Below are positions 1-7,179 of a DNA stretch of 10,519 bases, in pieces. The stretch is taken from the NCBI GenBank assembly GCA_007130265.1, contig SLST01000435.1:1-10519 (forward strand), in the 5' to 3' direction. The stretch's first letter is position 1. The number at the start of each line of letters is the position of its first letter. Origin of the DNA: Spirochaetales bacterium. Its GTDB lineage: Bacteria > Spirochaetota > Spirochaetia > DSM-27196 > SLST01. A model generated the notes under the pieces. It was not told the origin of the DNA and searched no databases. It worked only from the letters and a program-made list of their open reading frames with translations. The translations under genes and the position numbers were made by a program.

Positions 1-65
1 AACACGACTGTCGCGGTGATTAGGGCAGTATCTTTCGCCGCTCGTCCGTTTCGCGCTTGCGGGCC

Positions 66-95
66 GAGATAAGTCTTCCCGAGATACGTCTTCCT
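66..95. repeat. Imperfect 15-bp tandem duplication
   Basis: Positions 66-80 and 81-95 are two adjacent 15-base units that match at 13 of 15 positions (GAGATA[A/C]GTCTTCC plus one variable end base). The unit is a multiple of three, so it preserves frame. It lies in the poorly defined stretch upstream of the msrA catalytic motif, where there is no start codon. Slippage duplication in a gene no longer under selection is the simplest reading. Confidence 0.7.
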
Positions 96-160
96 ATAGT
101 TCGACCGAGCCCGTCCCGGCTGAGCCGCGGGAAATCGCGACCGGCGCGCCGGACGGCGTC

Positions 161-654
161 CACACAGCCGTCTTCGCCGGCGGCTGTTTCTGGTGCATGG
201 AGGAGGCGTTCGAGGTGGTGCGGGTCTACTACGACCCGCAGGTGATCAGGTATGAGGAGCTCCTCTACGTCTTCTGGCGCAACATCGCCCCATGGATGAC
301 GGTGGACAGTTCTGCGATCGCGGCACCGCCTATCTCACGAGAGTCTTCTATCAGAACGACGAGGAGCGAAGGCTCGCCGAGCAACGCATGCGCGAGTTCG
401 AGGAGTCGGGCCGCTTGCCGCGTCCGATCGTGACCGAGATACGGCCGCTCAACGTGATCGAGGGCGACGGGCACGACGGGTTCTGGCACGCCGAGGAGTA
501 TCACCAGAGCTACTATCTCGTGAACCCGATCCGGTGCCGGCTCTACAAGGAGGCATGCGGCCGGGCCCGGCGGCTCGACGAGATCTGGGGCCGGGAGGCC
601 GGCGAGCCGACGCTTCGCGCTCCCTCGCGCACGGGGGCCGGATCGCTTCAGTGA
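161..654 (+). pseudogene. msrA: Decayed peptide-methionine (S)-S-oxide reductase (MsrA) remnant
   Basis: MsrA reduces the S-epimer of methionine sulfoxide in proteins using a catalytic Cys in a GCFWC motif. That motif is visible here, with the Cys codon at 185-187. The C-terminal half is also recognisable: YEELLYVFWRNI, then DGGQFCDRG, then AEEYHQSYYL and a CGR..RLDEIWG end, stopping at TGA 652-654. Three lesions are seen. First, the GCFWC frame has no ATG, GTG or TTG back to an in-frame TGA at 17-19. Second, EEAFE runs directly into VVRVYYDP, whereas family members have roughly 35 residues between (the SGYTGG, TYE and GHAE segment); the shared GAG codon suggests deletion between two Glu codons. 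Third, near 290-292 the frame changes (N-I-A-P in one frame, M-D-D-G-G-Q in the next), consistent with one missing base. The product cannot be a normal MsrA. Family identity is secure; sequencing error could explain the frameshift but not the deletion. Confidence 0.85.
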
Positions 655-1427
655 CCGCACGTGCGCTCTCCGCTTCGACCTCGGGATCCGGTGGCGGCGA
701 GCCGGAGCCGAACTCGACCACTTCCCGCACACGACGCCATGCCATGCGCTCGGGGTACGCGACGACAAGCTCTCCGAGCTCCCGATACCAGAGTCTGAAA
801 TCCGGGAAACGGCGAAAGCGGCGTTCGACCGTTCGGTTGCGGGTCTGCCACGGCTTCGGTCCCGCAAAATGGGTTCCGAACAGGGCTTTCACGGTCGGGT
901 AACCGCAGAGCCCCGCGAAACAAACGTCCATGTTATGCCAGCGTCCGGACCACCAGAGCGTCAGAAACTGCATGTCGGGCCACTTCCACGTGCCGAGCAG
1001 CGAGCCCGCTCCGCATCGGATTCGGGTGCCTGCGATCTCCTCTATCATCGCGCGGAACTCCCCCATCGCCGGCTCGAGAACGAGGACCGCAGTGTGCACC
1101 CCGAGGTTTGTCGGGTCGCTCCGCACGCGGTCCGTTATCTCGCGGGGAATCGGTGATCCGTGCGGTATCGCGCCATAGACACGGTGCCACTCCCAGCAGC
1201 CGTGCTGCACGGCCGACGGGCTCGTCTCGTAGCTCCGCAGATCGTTTATGATGCGGAAGTGAGCCGGGCGCTCGTTGATGATCCCGGCAGGAGCGTCCAC
1301 CAGGAAGAGATGGTCGGTACGCGACCTCGAGCGAGATCCGCTTGCTCGCCTGGTCGTGGCGATACCGGTAGCCGAATCGGGCGCCGGACGCGGCGTACGA
1401 GATCTCGACGTCGGCCTCAAGGAAGCC
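655..1427 (-). pseudogene. Glycosyltransferase family 8-like remnant, 5'-truncated and frameshifted
   Basis: One minus-strand frame (about 1315 down to about 700) encodes a protein-like stretch: VDAPAGIINERPAHFR, then HRVYGAIPHGSPIPREI, LGVHTAVLVLEP, WKWPDMQFLTLWW, and finally GTHFAGPKPW. The order N/L-G-V..A-V-L-V-L-E-P, P-D-M-Q-F-L-T, M-D..F, then H-F-x-G-x-K-P-W resembles the acceptor half of GT8 (glycogenin/galactinol-synthase type) enzymes, which transfer sugars from nucleotide-sugar donors. Immediately upstream, a different frame carries a compositionally normal segment (EADVEISYAASGARFGYRYR) that ends near 1317, implying a one-base frameshift at about 1316. Going further upstream, that frame meets a TAG inside the 3' end of the ATPase gene and has no start codon, so the N-terminal half with any DxD donor site is absent. 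The true 3' end is unclear because the frame stays open into the msrA remnant. The GT8 assignment is moderate, the broken status firmer. No other gene is seen in this interval. Confidence 0.6.
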
Positions 1428-3462
1428 CCGGATGCAGATGGCACGCTACGAAGTGCTTGTTTCCGGCATCGACGAGAGGCGGTTCCACTCTGCTGCACTG
1501 CGGCATCGCGTAGCGACAGCGAGTGTGAAATCGGCATCCGGACGGCGGATCTGTGGGACTGGGCACGTCGCCGGGCAGGACGATACGGTCGCGTTGGGCG
1601 GTGGTATCCGGAACGGGGACGGCCGCGAGCAATGCCTCGGTGTACGGGTGAAGCGGGTTACTGAACAGCTCGTCGGTCTCTGCCAGCTCAACGATCTTCC
1701 CAAGGTACATCACGGCCACGCGGTCTGAGATGTGTTTCACGACGCTCAGGTCGTGAGCGATGAAGAGGTAGGAGAGCTTCAGCCTCTCCTGGAGGTCTTC
1801 GAGCAGGTTGATTATCTGCGCCTGGATTGAGACGTCGAGAGCGGAGACCGGCTCGTCACAGATAATGAGCTTCGGGTTGAGCGCTATCGCGCGCGCGATC
1901 CCGATCCGCTGCCGCTGCCCGCCCGAGAACTGGTGCGGGTATCGTCTCATGTAGTCGGGCTGCAGGCCGACGACCCGCATGAGCTCGGCCACCTTCTCGA
2001 TTCGGCTACCCGTCCCGTTTACATGATGGATGGCAAAGCCCTCGCCCACGATATCGGCCACCGTCATCCTGGGGTTGAGCGACGCAAACGGATCCTGAAA
2101 GATGATCTGCATCTCCCGTCTGACCCGGCGCATCGCCTTCATCCGCAGATCGAGTATTGGTCGACCGTCGAACTCGACCTCACCGGCACTCGGCTCCAGG
2201 AGTCGGAGAGCTACGCGCCCGGTGGTGGTCTTGCCGCACCCGGACTCACCGACGAGTCCGAAGGTCTCGCCTTTCATGATGTCGAAACTCACGTCGTCAA
2301 CGGCATGTACGTTACTGACGATCGTCCGGAACACCCCACCGCGAACCGGGAAGTACTTCTTCAGGTTCCGGACATGCAGCAACGGCCTGACGGCATGAGA
2401 CTCCGCAACGTCCGCAGCGGGCCCTGGTACGGCGTCCTCGACGACGATCCGCGGCGCGGTCCGGTTCATATTGGCGAAGTGCGCAGCGTGGCTCTCAACG
2501 TGCATCCAGCAGCGAACTTTGCTCCCGTCGTCGCCGGCGGTGAGCGGAGGATTTTCGACAGCGCAGACATCCTGCGCAAAGCGGCACCGCGGATGAAAGG
2601 GGCAGCCTCCGGGCAGATGAAGCGGGTCGGGGATGCTGCCGGTAATCGGGAAGAGTTGTCGTCCTCGATCATCGGTCAGCCGGGGAATCGACTCCAGAAG
2701 CGCGATGGTGTAGGGATGCCGTGGACGGTCAAAGAGCGTCTTCACGTCGGCGTATTCGACCACCTGCCCGGCGTACAGGACAACGACGTTGTCCGCGAGT
2801 TCGGCGACAACTCCCAGATCGTGCGTGATGATCACGACCGAAGACCCGATTGTGTTCTTCAGCTTCTTCATGAGATCGAGGATCTGGGCCTGGATCGTCA
2901 CGTCGAGTGCGGTGGTCGGCTCGTCGGCGATGAGCAGTTTGGGATTGCACGACAACGCCATTGCGATCATCGCGCGTTGACGCATGCCTCCGGAGAGCTC
3001 GTGCGGGTACTCGTTGATGCGTTGGTCGGGAGACGGGATGCCGACCAGCTTCAGCATCTCCGCGGCTTTGAGCATCGCTTCGTGGTGCGAAAGCTTCTGG
3101 TGCAGGACGAGCGCCTCACCAATCTGAGCGCCGATCGTATGAACCGGATTGAGAGATGTCATCGGCTCCTGGAAGATCATGGAGATCTCGTTCCCCCTGA
3201 TCTTCTGCATCTCGGACACCGACTTCGTCAGCAGCTCGTCGCCCCGGAACCGGATGCTCCCGCCGACGATCCTGCCCGGGGAATCGATAAGCCGCATGAC
3301 GGACAGCGACGTGACGCTCTTGCCGCATCCGGACTCACCTACCATCCCGAGCGTCTCGTTCTCGTTGATCGTGAAGTCGACGCCATCGACAGCCTTGACC
3401 TCACCGGCGTCGGTGAAGAAGCTGGTTCGCAGGTCCTGTACTTCGAGAAGGGGTCTGGCCAC
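1417..3462 (-). CDS. Fused DppD-DppF-type peptide/nickel-family ABC transporter ATPase
   Basis: This protein provides both cytoplasmic ATP-hydrolysing halves of a dipeptide/oligopeptide-type importer in one chain of about 681 residues, twice the usual 320-340. In this numbering, half 1 has Walker A GESGCGKS at about 42-49, Q-loop FQEP near 97, signature LSGGMRQR near 156-163, Walker B LLIADEP near 176-182 and switch His in ITHD near 214. Half 2 has GESGCGKT near 405-412, FQDP, FSGGQRQR near 512-519, LIICDEP and AHD. All catalytic motifs are intact in both halves. Each half ends in an oligopeptide-transporter C-terminal domain with four Cys in identical C-x5-C-x6-C-x17-C spacing. The first GTG (3480) directly abuts the permease stop and has no Shine-Dalgarno; GTG at 3462, preceded by AAGGA at good spacing and giving the usual ARPLLEVQDL start, is preferred. 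It is the last gene of the transport operon. It energises the two permeases encoded upstream. Confidence 0.93.
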   Translation of the reverse strand: MARPLLEVQDLRTSFFTDAGEVKAVDGVDFTINENETLGMVGESGCGKSVTSLSVMRLIDSPGRIVGGSIRFRGDELLTKSVSEMQKIRGNEISMIFQEPMTSLNPVHTIGAQIGEALVLHQKLSHHEAMLKAAEMLKLVGIPSPDQRINEYPHELSGGMRQRAMIAMALSCNPKLLIADEPTTALDVTIQAQILDLMKKLKNTIGSSVVIITHDLGVVAELADNVVVLYAGQVVEYADVKTLFDRPRHPYTIALLESIPRLTDDRGRQLFPITGSIPDPLHLPGGCPFHPRCRFAQDVCAVENPPLTAGDDGSKVRCWMHVESHAAHFANMNRTAPRIVVEDAVPGPAADVAESHAVRPLLHVRNLKKYFPVRGGVFRTIVSNVHAVDDVSFDIMKGETFGLVGESGCGKTTTGRVALRLLEPSAGEVEFDGRPILDLRMKAMRRVRREMQIIFQDPFASLNPRMTVADIVGEGFAIHHVNGTGSRIEKVAELMRVVGLQPDYMRRYPHQFSGGQRQRIGIARAIALNPKLIICDEPVSALDVSIQAQIINLLEDLQERLKLSYLFIAHDLSVVKHISDRVAVMYLGKIVELAETDELFSNPLHPYTEALLAAVPVPDTTAQRDRIVLPGDVPSPTDPPSGCRFHTRCRYAMPQCSRVEPPLVDAGNKHFVACHLHPGLP

Positions 3463-3480
3463 GGTTCCGTCCTTATCCAC

Positions 3481-4419
3481 TTACTGCTTGAGCCTGGGAT
3501 CAAGCGCGTCCCGAAGCCCGTCACCGAGAAACGCGAACGAGAGCATCGTGATGGCCAGCGCGATTCCGGGGTAGATCGCCAGGTGCGGATGGCTGCGCAT
3601 CGCCCTGATGCCGTCCTGAATCATCGCGCCCCAGCTAGGCGTTGGAGGGTCGACCCCGAGCCCTATGAAGCTCAGGAACGCCTCGGTCGCGATGAAGCTC
3701 GGAACCGCCAGTACGACGTTCACGATGATCGGTCCCAGCAGGTTCGGGGCCATGTGCCGAACGATCGTTCGCCAGTGCCCTGCGCCGAGCGCCTTGGCGG
3801 ACTGGATGAACTCCATCTCTCGCAACGACAGCGCCATGCCGCGCGAGAGCCGAGCGATCCCGATCCAGGACGTGAGGCTGATGCCGATCAGTATGAAGAG
3901 CATTCCGCCAAGGAACCGGTCGAGGCTTGCCACCGCCATGACGAAGGGGCCTCGGGTAGCCTCGCCGCCGGCGCCGAAACTCGTTTTGAACACCACCATA
4001 AGGAGAATGATGAACAGAAGACTCGGGAATGCGTAGAGGACGTCCACGACTCTCATCATGGCGTTGTCCACTCTGCCGCCGAAGTAACCGGAGATGGTTC
4101 CGTAGAGCACGCCGATGACGAATGCGAACAGGGCGCCGAGCGTGCCGACCGTGAGCGAGATCCGGGTGCCGTACAGGAGTCGACTCAGCATATCGCGCCC
4201 GAGGAAGTCGGCGCCAAGGAGGAACCTGCCTCCAGGCGGGGAGAACGTCTCCGTGAAGTCGGCCTCGGCGTAGGAGTAGGGTGCGAGCAGCGGTGCGAAA
4301 ATGGCGATGAGCACCAGAATCAGCACGACGCTGCCGCCGACCACTGCGAGCTTGTTCTTCAGGAGTCTTCGGGCCGAGTCCCTCCACAGGCTGTCCGCCG
4401 GTTTCACCGTATGCTTCAT
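3481..4419 (-). CDS. ABC transporter permease, DppC/OppC type
   Basis: This inner-membrane subunit forms half of the translocation pore of a peptide/opine/nickel-family importer and pairs with the DppB-like permease. The 312 residues show a basic cytoplasmic N-terminus (RRLLKNK), a first membrane helix at about 24-48, and then the family hallmark LGADFLGRDMLSRLLYGTR at about 68-86. Several more hydrophobic helices follow, and then the EAA coupling loop (EFIQSAKALGAGHWRTIVRH, about 203-222) that docks on the ATPase. The C-terminus FLGDGLRDALDPR is characteristic. A loop of about 25 residues between helices (about 147-171, GAGGEATRG region) looks longer than in compact homologues. The ATG at 4417-4419 has AGGGA about 7 bases upstream. 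The start lies 10 bases after the DppB-like stop, and the TAA at 3481-3483 touches the next reading frame, so the three genes are surely one transcript. Confidence 0.95.
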   Translation of the reverse strand: MKHTVKPADSLWRDSARRLLKNKLAVVGGSVVLILVLIAIFAPLLAPYSYAEADFTETFSPPGGRFLLGADFLGRDMLSRLLYGTRISLTVGTLGALFAFVIGVLYGTISGYFGGRVDNAMMRVVDVLYAFPSLLFIILLMVVFKTSFGAGGEATRGPFVMAVASLDRFLGGMLFILIGISLTSWIGIARLSRGMALSLREMEFIQSAKALGAGHWRTIVRHMAPNLLGPIIVNVVLAVPSFIATEAFLSFIGLGVDPPTPSWGAMIQDGIRAMRSHPHLAIYPGIALAITMLSFAFLGDGLRDALDPRLKQ

Positions 4420-4429
4420 ATCTGCATCC

Positions 4430-5359
4430 CTACCGTTGATCGAGGCGGATTCGCGGGTCGACCCATGCGTAGGCGAGGTCGACTGCGAGGTTCGAGAGAA
4501 CCAGGAAAAAGGTGTACACCAGCACCATACCCATGATCACCGGATAGTCCCTCGACGACACACCACCGACGAAATACCCGCCCATTCCCGGTATTGCGAA
4601 GATCCGCTCAATCACTACGGCACCGGTGACCATACCTGCGAACATGGGTCCAAGAACCGTGATCACGGGAATAAGCGCGTTCTTGAGCGCGTGGCGGATC
4701 GTGATGCGTCGCTCGGGTACGCCTTTCGCGCGTGCAGTTCGAATGTAGTCTTCGCGAATCACCTGGAGCATGCTCGCACGGGTCAGACGCGCAAGACCCG
4801 CAGCCGGCCCGAGCCCCAGAATGATGGCGGGCATGACCGCCTGCTGCCAGGTTCCCCAACGGGCTACCGGAAGCCACCCGAGGTTGAGCGCGAAGACCCA
4901 GATCAGAAGCGGCGCGAGCGTCATCGCGGGCACGGAGACCCCAGCCATCGCAAAGAACATGGCGAAGTGGTCGATCGCGCGGTTCTGATTCAGCGCAGAC
5001 GTAATCCCCAGCGGGATCCCAATGGATAGCGCGACGAGGAGACCAAGCAGACCAAGCGTCGCCGATATGGGGAATCCGCCGGCCACCATCTCGTTGACCG
5101 AGCGAGCCCCCGCGTACGACGGGCCAAGGTCCCACCTCAGAACAACGTTCTGCATATAGCGCAGATACTGCGTGAAGATCGGGTCGTCGAGGCCGTAGTG
5201 CGCCCGCAGGCGCGCTACGGTCTCGGGCGGTAACGGCACCTCGCCGGACCCCTCAAAAGGATTGCCCGGAACCGAGAGCATCAGGAAGAATGTGATCAGC
5301 GAGATCACCAGAAGAACGGGAATGAGCCAGAGGATCCTTCTCACTACAAAGCTGAGCAT
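4430..5359 (-). CDS. ABC transporter permease, DppB/OppB type
   Basis: This integral membrane permease is the partner of the DppC-like subunit. It has about 309 residues with the family order: an N-terminal membrane anchor (RRILWLIPVLLVISLITFFL), the P-G-N-P segment, a periplasmic RLRAHYGLDDPIFTQYL stretch, and W-D-L-G-x-S-Y. A multi-helix transport domain follows, with an EAA loop (DYIRTARAKGVPERRITIRH, about residues 204-223). It also has the ERIFAIPGMGGYFV motif and a C-terminal VDPRIRLD. A GTG six bases further upstream (5363-5365) is in frame. I prefer ATG at 5357-5359 because AGGGA then sits about six bases before it, whereas it would abut the GTG. The gene follows the binding-protein gene across a short gap that contains a strong hairpin, so it is probably expressed at a lower level than the binding protein. 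Confidence 0.94.
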   Translation of the reverse strand: MLSFVVRRILWLIPVLLVISLITFFLMLSVPGNPFEGSGEVPLPPETVARLRAHYGLDDPIFTQYLRYMQNVVLRWDLGPSYAGARSVNEMVAGGFPISATLGLLGLLVALSIGIPLGITSALNQNRAIDHFAMFFAMAGVSVPAMTLAPLLIWVFALNLGWLPVARWGTWQQAVMPAIILGLGPAAGLARLTRASMLQVIREDYIRTARAKGVPERRITIRHALKNALIPVITVLGPMFAGMVTGAVVIERIFAIPGMGGYFVGGVSSRDYPVIMGMVLVYTFFLVLSNLAVDLAYAWVDPRIRLDQR

Positions 5360-5385
5360 GCGCACTCCCTACGTCGCGAAAGCCG

Positions 5386-5414
5386 GGCCCGTACCGCAGC
5401 GAGCGGTACGGGCC
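5386..5414 (-). promoter_or_regulatory. Perfect 12-bp intercistronic hairpin between binding protein and permease genes
   Basis: Positions 5386-5397 and 5403-5414 are exact reverse complements (GGCCCGTACCGC / GCGGTACGGGCC) around a 5-base AGCGA loop. On the transcribed strand the stem begins about 20 bases after the binding-protein stop codon. No U-run follows it, so it does not look like a full intrinsic terminator. In many binding-protein-dependent transport operons such a stem protects the upstream mRNA from 3' exonucleases or partly stops transcription, giving excess binding protein; that role is inferred here. A second small stem (GCCGG/CCGGC, 5421-5434) overlaps the stop codon. Confidence 0.75.
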
Positions 5415-5433
5415 GATGGTGCCGGCCTACCGG

Positions 5434-7050
5434 CTATCGCGTGATGGTCCAGCCCCAGAACTCCTGGGTCATCAGCGGAACGAGGATTCTGTTCAGATAC
5501 GGCTTGGTAACTCGGTTGTCGGCCGGGAAGAACAGCGGGATGATCCCCACGTCCTCCTGGACAAGGACCGTCTCCGCCTCGAGGTAGAGAGCTTCGCGGC
5601 GTGCCTGATCGGTCTCCACAGCGGCCTGGTCGATCAGGCGGTCAAACTCATCGGACGACCAACGGTGTCCGCGCTGACCCTCGGACATGACCTTTGAGTG
5701 GAACATACCCTCGTGGATGTAGTTCGCGTCGGTGTACGCCATTCCCCAACCCCAACGGTAGAGGTTGAACTCGCCGGCCGCGGTAAGCGTACCGTACGCG
5801 CCACCTTCGACACCGTTCAGCGTCACGTCCACGCCCAGGTGGGTCTTCCACATCGCCTGCAGCGCCTGGGCCACGTTGGCGTTGAACTCGTTGAAGTTGA
5901 AGCCGACCGTGATCGGAGGCAGCCCCTGTCCACCGGGATGACCGGCCTCTGCAAGGTAAGAGCGAGCCTGATCAGGATCGAACGGGATTCCGACGCCGGC
6001 AGAAGGTTCGACGTAGCCGACGACGCCCGGAGGCGCGATCGTATCGGTCGCAATCTCGCCGCCCCGCGTGATGCGGCTTACCAGCGTCTCCTTGTCGACC
6101 GCTGCCGCAAAAGCCTTGCGGACAAGAACGTTGTCAAACGGCGGTCGTCCGACGTTGATCCAGTAGAACTGGGAAACGAGGCGCGGGAAGCTGTTGAACT
6201 CCTGACTGAGGACTGGGTCGCTCTTGACGCGGTCGAGATCCTCGATTGGCACGACCACGGTATCGAGCTCGCCGTTCTCATACATCGCCATCGCGGTGCT
6301 TTGCTGAGGCACGATGACCATGTTGATCCGTTCGATCTGCACGCTGTCGGCATCGTAGTAGTTCGGGTTCTTCTCGAGAACGTAGACGTCGTCGGCCGTT
6401 CGGCTGACGAGTTTGTACGGACCGTTGACGACGATGTTTTCGGGGTTGGTCCAGTCGGTGCCGTGCTCTTCACGGGCCCATCGTGGAACGGCGTACGCGA
6501 TCGAGCTCAGCGAGACCAGGAACCACGAGGCGGGCTGTTCGAGCGTAATCTGTACGGTGTGGTCGTCGAGAGCCACCACGCCAAGCTGGTCGACGGGGAT
6601 TCTCCCATTCGTGACGTCGTTCGCGTTCTGCACGACGGAGAGTCTGAATGCGGTGGGAGACGCGGTGGCCGGGTCCACGACCGCCTGGAACGCGTAGACG
6701 TAGTCGGCGGCGGTGACGGGGGTGCCGTCGGACCAGAGCCAGTCACGGCGGATGTCGAAGGTCCAGACCGTTCCGTCATCCGAGACCTTCCAGGAGGTCG
6801 CTCCGCGCGGGTAGATCTCACCGTTGACCGCGTCGTAGCCGACCAGAGGTACCCACTGGTTGACGCCCATCTCGTAGACCCAGTTTGCCGCCGGGTCGAA
6901 GTTTCCGGGGTCACCCGCGATGTGGTAGTTCATCGTGACCGGTCCGGTTGCGGCCGCCTGCTGGGTACCACCGGCGTATGCCCCGGATGCGACCGCAAGC
7001 AGCAAAGACGCGGCGAGTAGCAGCGCCAGTCCCTTCTTACTCTTACTCAC
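5434..7050 (-). CDS. Periplasmic solute-binding protein of the peptide/opine/nickel family (SBP family 5)
   Basis: This protein captures the substrate outside the inner membrane and delivers it to the permeases encoded just downstream. It is 538 residues, the usual size for OppA/DppA-like proteins. The leader has a Lys-rich start, a hydrophobic core to about residue 20 and A-Y-A at 24-26 before GGTQQ, a signal peptidase I site. There is no lipobox Cys, so it is probably soluble and periplasmic. Family landmarks in order are GDPGNFDPA, the W-K-V-S-D-D-G-T-V-W-T-F segment, WSDGTPVTAADYVYAFQ, VNGPYKL near the end of lobe I, VRKAFAAAVDKETLV in lobe II, and RWGWGMAYTDANYI at about 430-443. The start is GTG, with AGGAGG (7057-7062) exactly six bases upstream. 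Ligand identity is not deducible; the neighbouring MR/MLE enzymes favour a small organic acid or an amino-acid-like conjugate over general peptides. Confidence 0.95.
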   Translation of the reverse strand: MSKSKKGLALLLAASLLLAVASGAYAGGTQQAAATGPVTMNYHIAGDPGNFDPAANWVYEMGVNQWVPLVGYDAVNGEIYPRGATSWKVSDDGTVWTFDIRRDWLWSDGTPVTAADYVYAFQAVVDPATASPTAFRLSVVQNANDVTNGRIPVDQLGVVALDDHTVQITLEQPASWFLVSLSSIAYAVPRWAREEHGTDWTNPENIVVNGPYKLVSRTADDVYVLEKNPNYYDADSVQIERINMVIVPQQSTAMAMYENGELDTVVVPIEDLDRVKSDPVLSQEFNSFPRLVSQFYWINVGRPPFDNVLVRKAFAAAVDKETLVSRITRGGEIATDTIAPPGVVGYVEPSAGVGIPFDPDQARSYLAEAGHPGGQGLPPITVGFNFNEFNANVAQALQAMWKTHLGVDVTLNGVEGGAYGTLTAAGEFNLYRWGWGMAYTDANYIHEGMFHSKVMSEGQRGHRWSSDEFDRLIDQAAVETDQARREALYLEAETVLVQEDVGIIPLFFPADNRVTKPYLNRILVPLMTQEFWGWTITR

Positions 7051-7179
7051 TGGAAACCTCCTCAGGATATCATGAGTTTCTGCCGCGCGAAGCTTACCAC
7101 AAACTATGAGTTATTGTCAACAAGATAAAGAATCGACGACAAAAGCATTCTACGTTGAGATAGCCGAGTCCTGGCGGGC
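7051..7179 (-). promoter_or_regulatory. AT-richer intergenic region with probable promoter for the transport operon
   Basis: This 129-bp gap between the MR/MLE gene and the binding-protein gene is visibly richer in A and T than its surroundings. On the minus strand it contains a perfect -35 hexamer TTGACA (7115-7120), but the hexamers 17-18 bases downstream (GTAAGC, TAAGCT) are poor -10 matches, so the exact promoter is uncertain. It also holds two copies of AACTCAT on the minus strand (plus-strand 7072-7078 and 7106-7112), 34 bases apart, and a near-palindrome next to the ribosome-binding site. I see no terminator after the upstream enzyme gene, so read-through is possible. Confidence 0.5.
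7061..7076. promoter_or_regulatory. 16-bp near-perfect palindrome overlapping the binding-protein ribosome-binding site
   Basis: CTCAGGATATCATGAG is symmetric at seven of eight base pairs, centred on GATATC. On the minus strand it ends inside the AGGAGG Shine-Dalgarno of the binding-protein gene. Its position could suit a repressor operator or a small structure that influences translation. No regulator can be assigned from sequence alone, although the GntR/FCD gene in the same locus is the obvious candidate. Confidence 0.4.

Noticed and set aside
449..1537. A single 362-residue minus-strand protein across the glycosyltransferase remnant
   Set aside because: Only the middle part (about 1315 to 700) is protein-like. 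The beginning is the wrong frame of the ATPase 3' end and the end is antisense to msrA, so a remnant is a better description.
1933..4536. An 867-codon open frame on the plus strand
   Set aside because: It lies antisense to the ATPase and permease genes. Its translation is low-complexity, rich in His, Asp, Glu and Arg, with no domain; it is a codon-bias shadow of GC-rich genes.
5386..5414. Intrinsic terminator after the binding-protein gene
   Set aside because: The stem is strong but no U-run follows on the transcribed strand, and the downstream permease genes belong to the same transporter.
5698..7020. A 440-codon plus-strand open frame opposite the binding-protein gene
   Set aside because: It is antisense to a clear family-5 binding protein, the product is Val/Asp/Arg-rich without motifs, and no convincing ribosome-binding site is seen.
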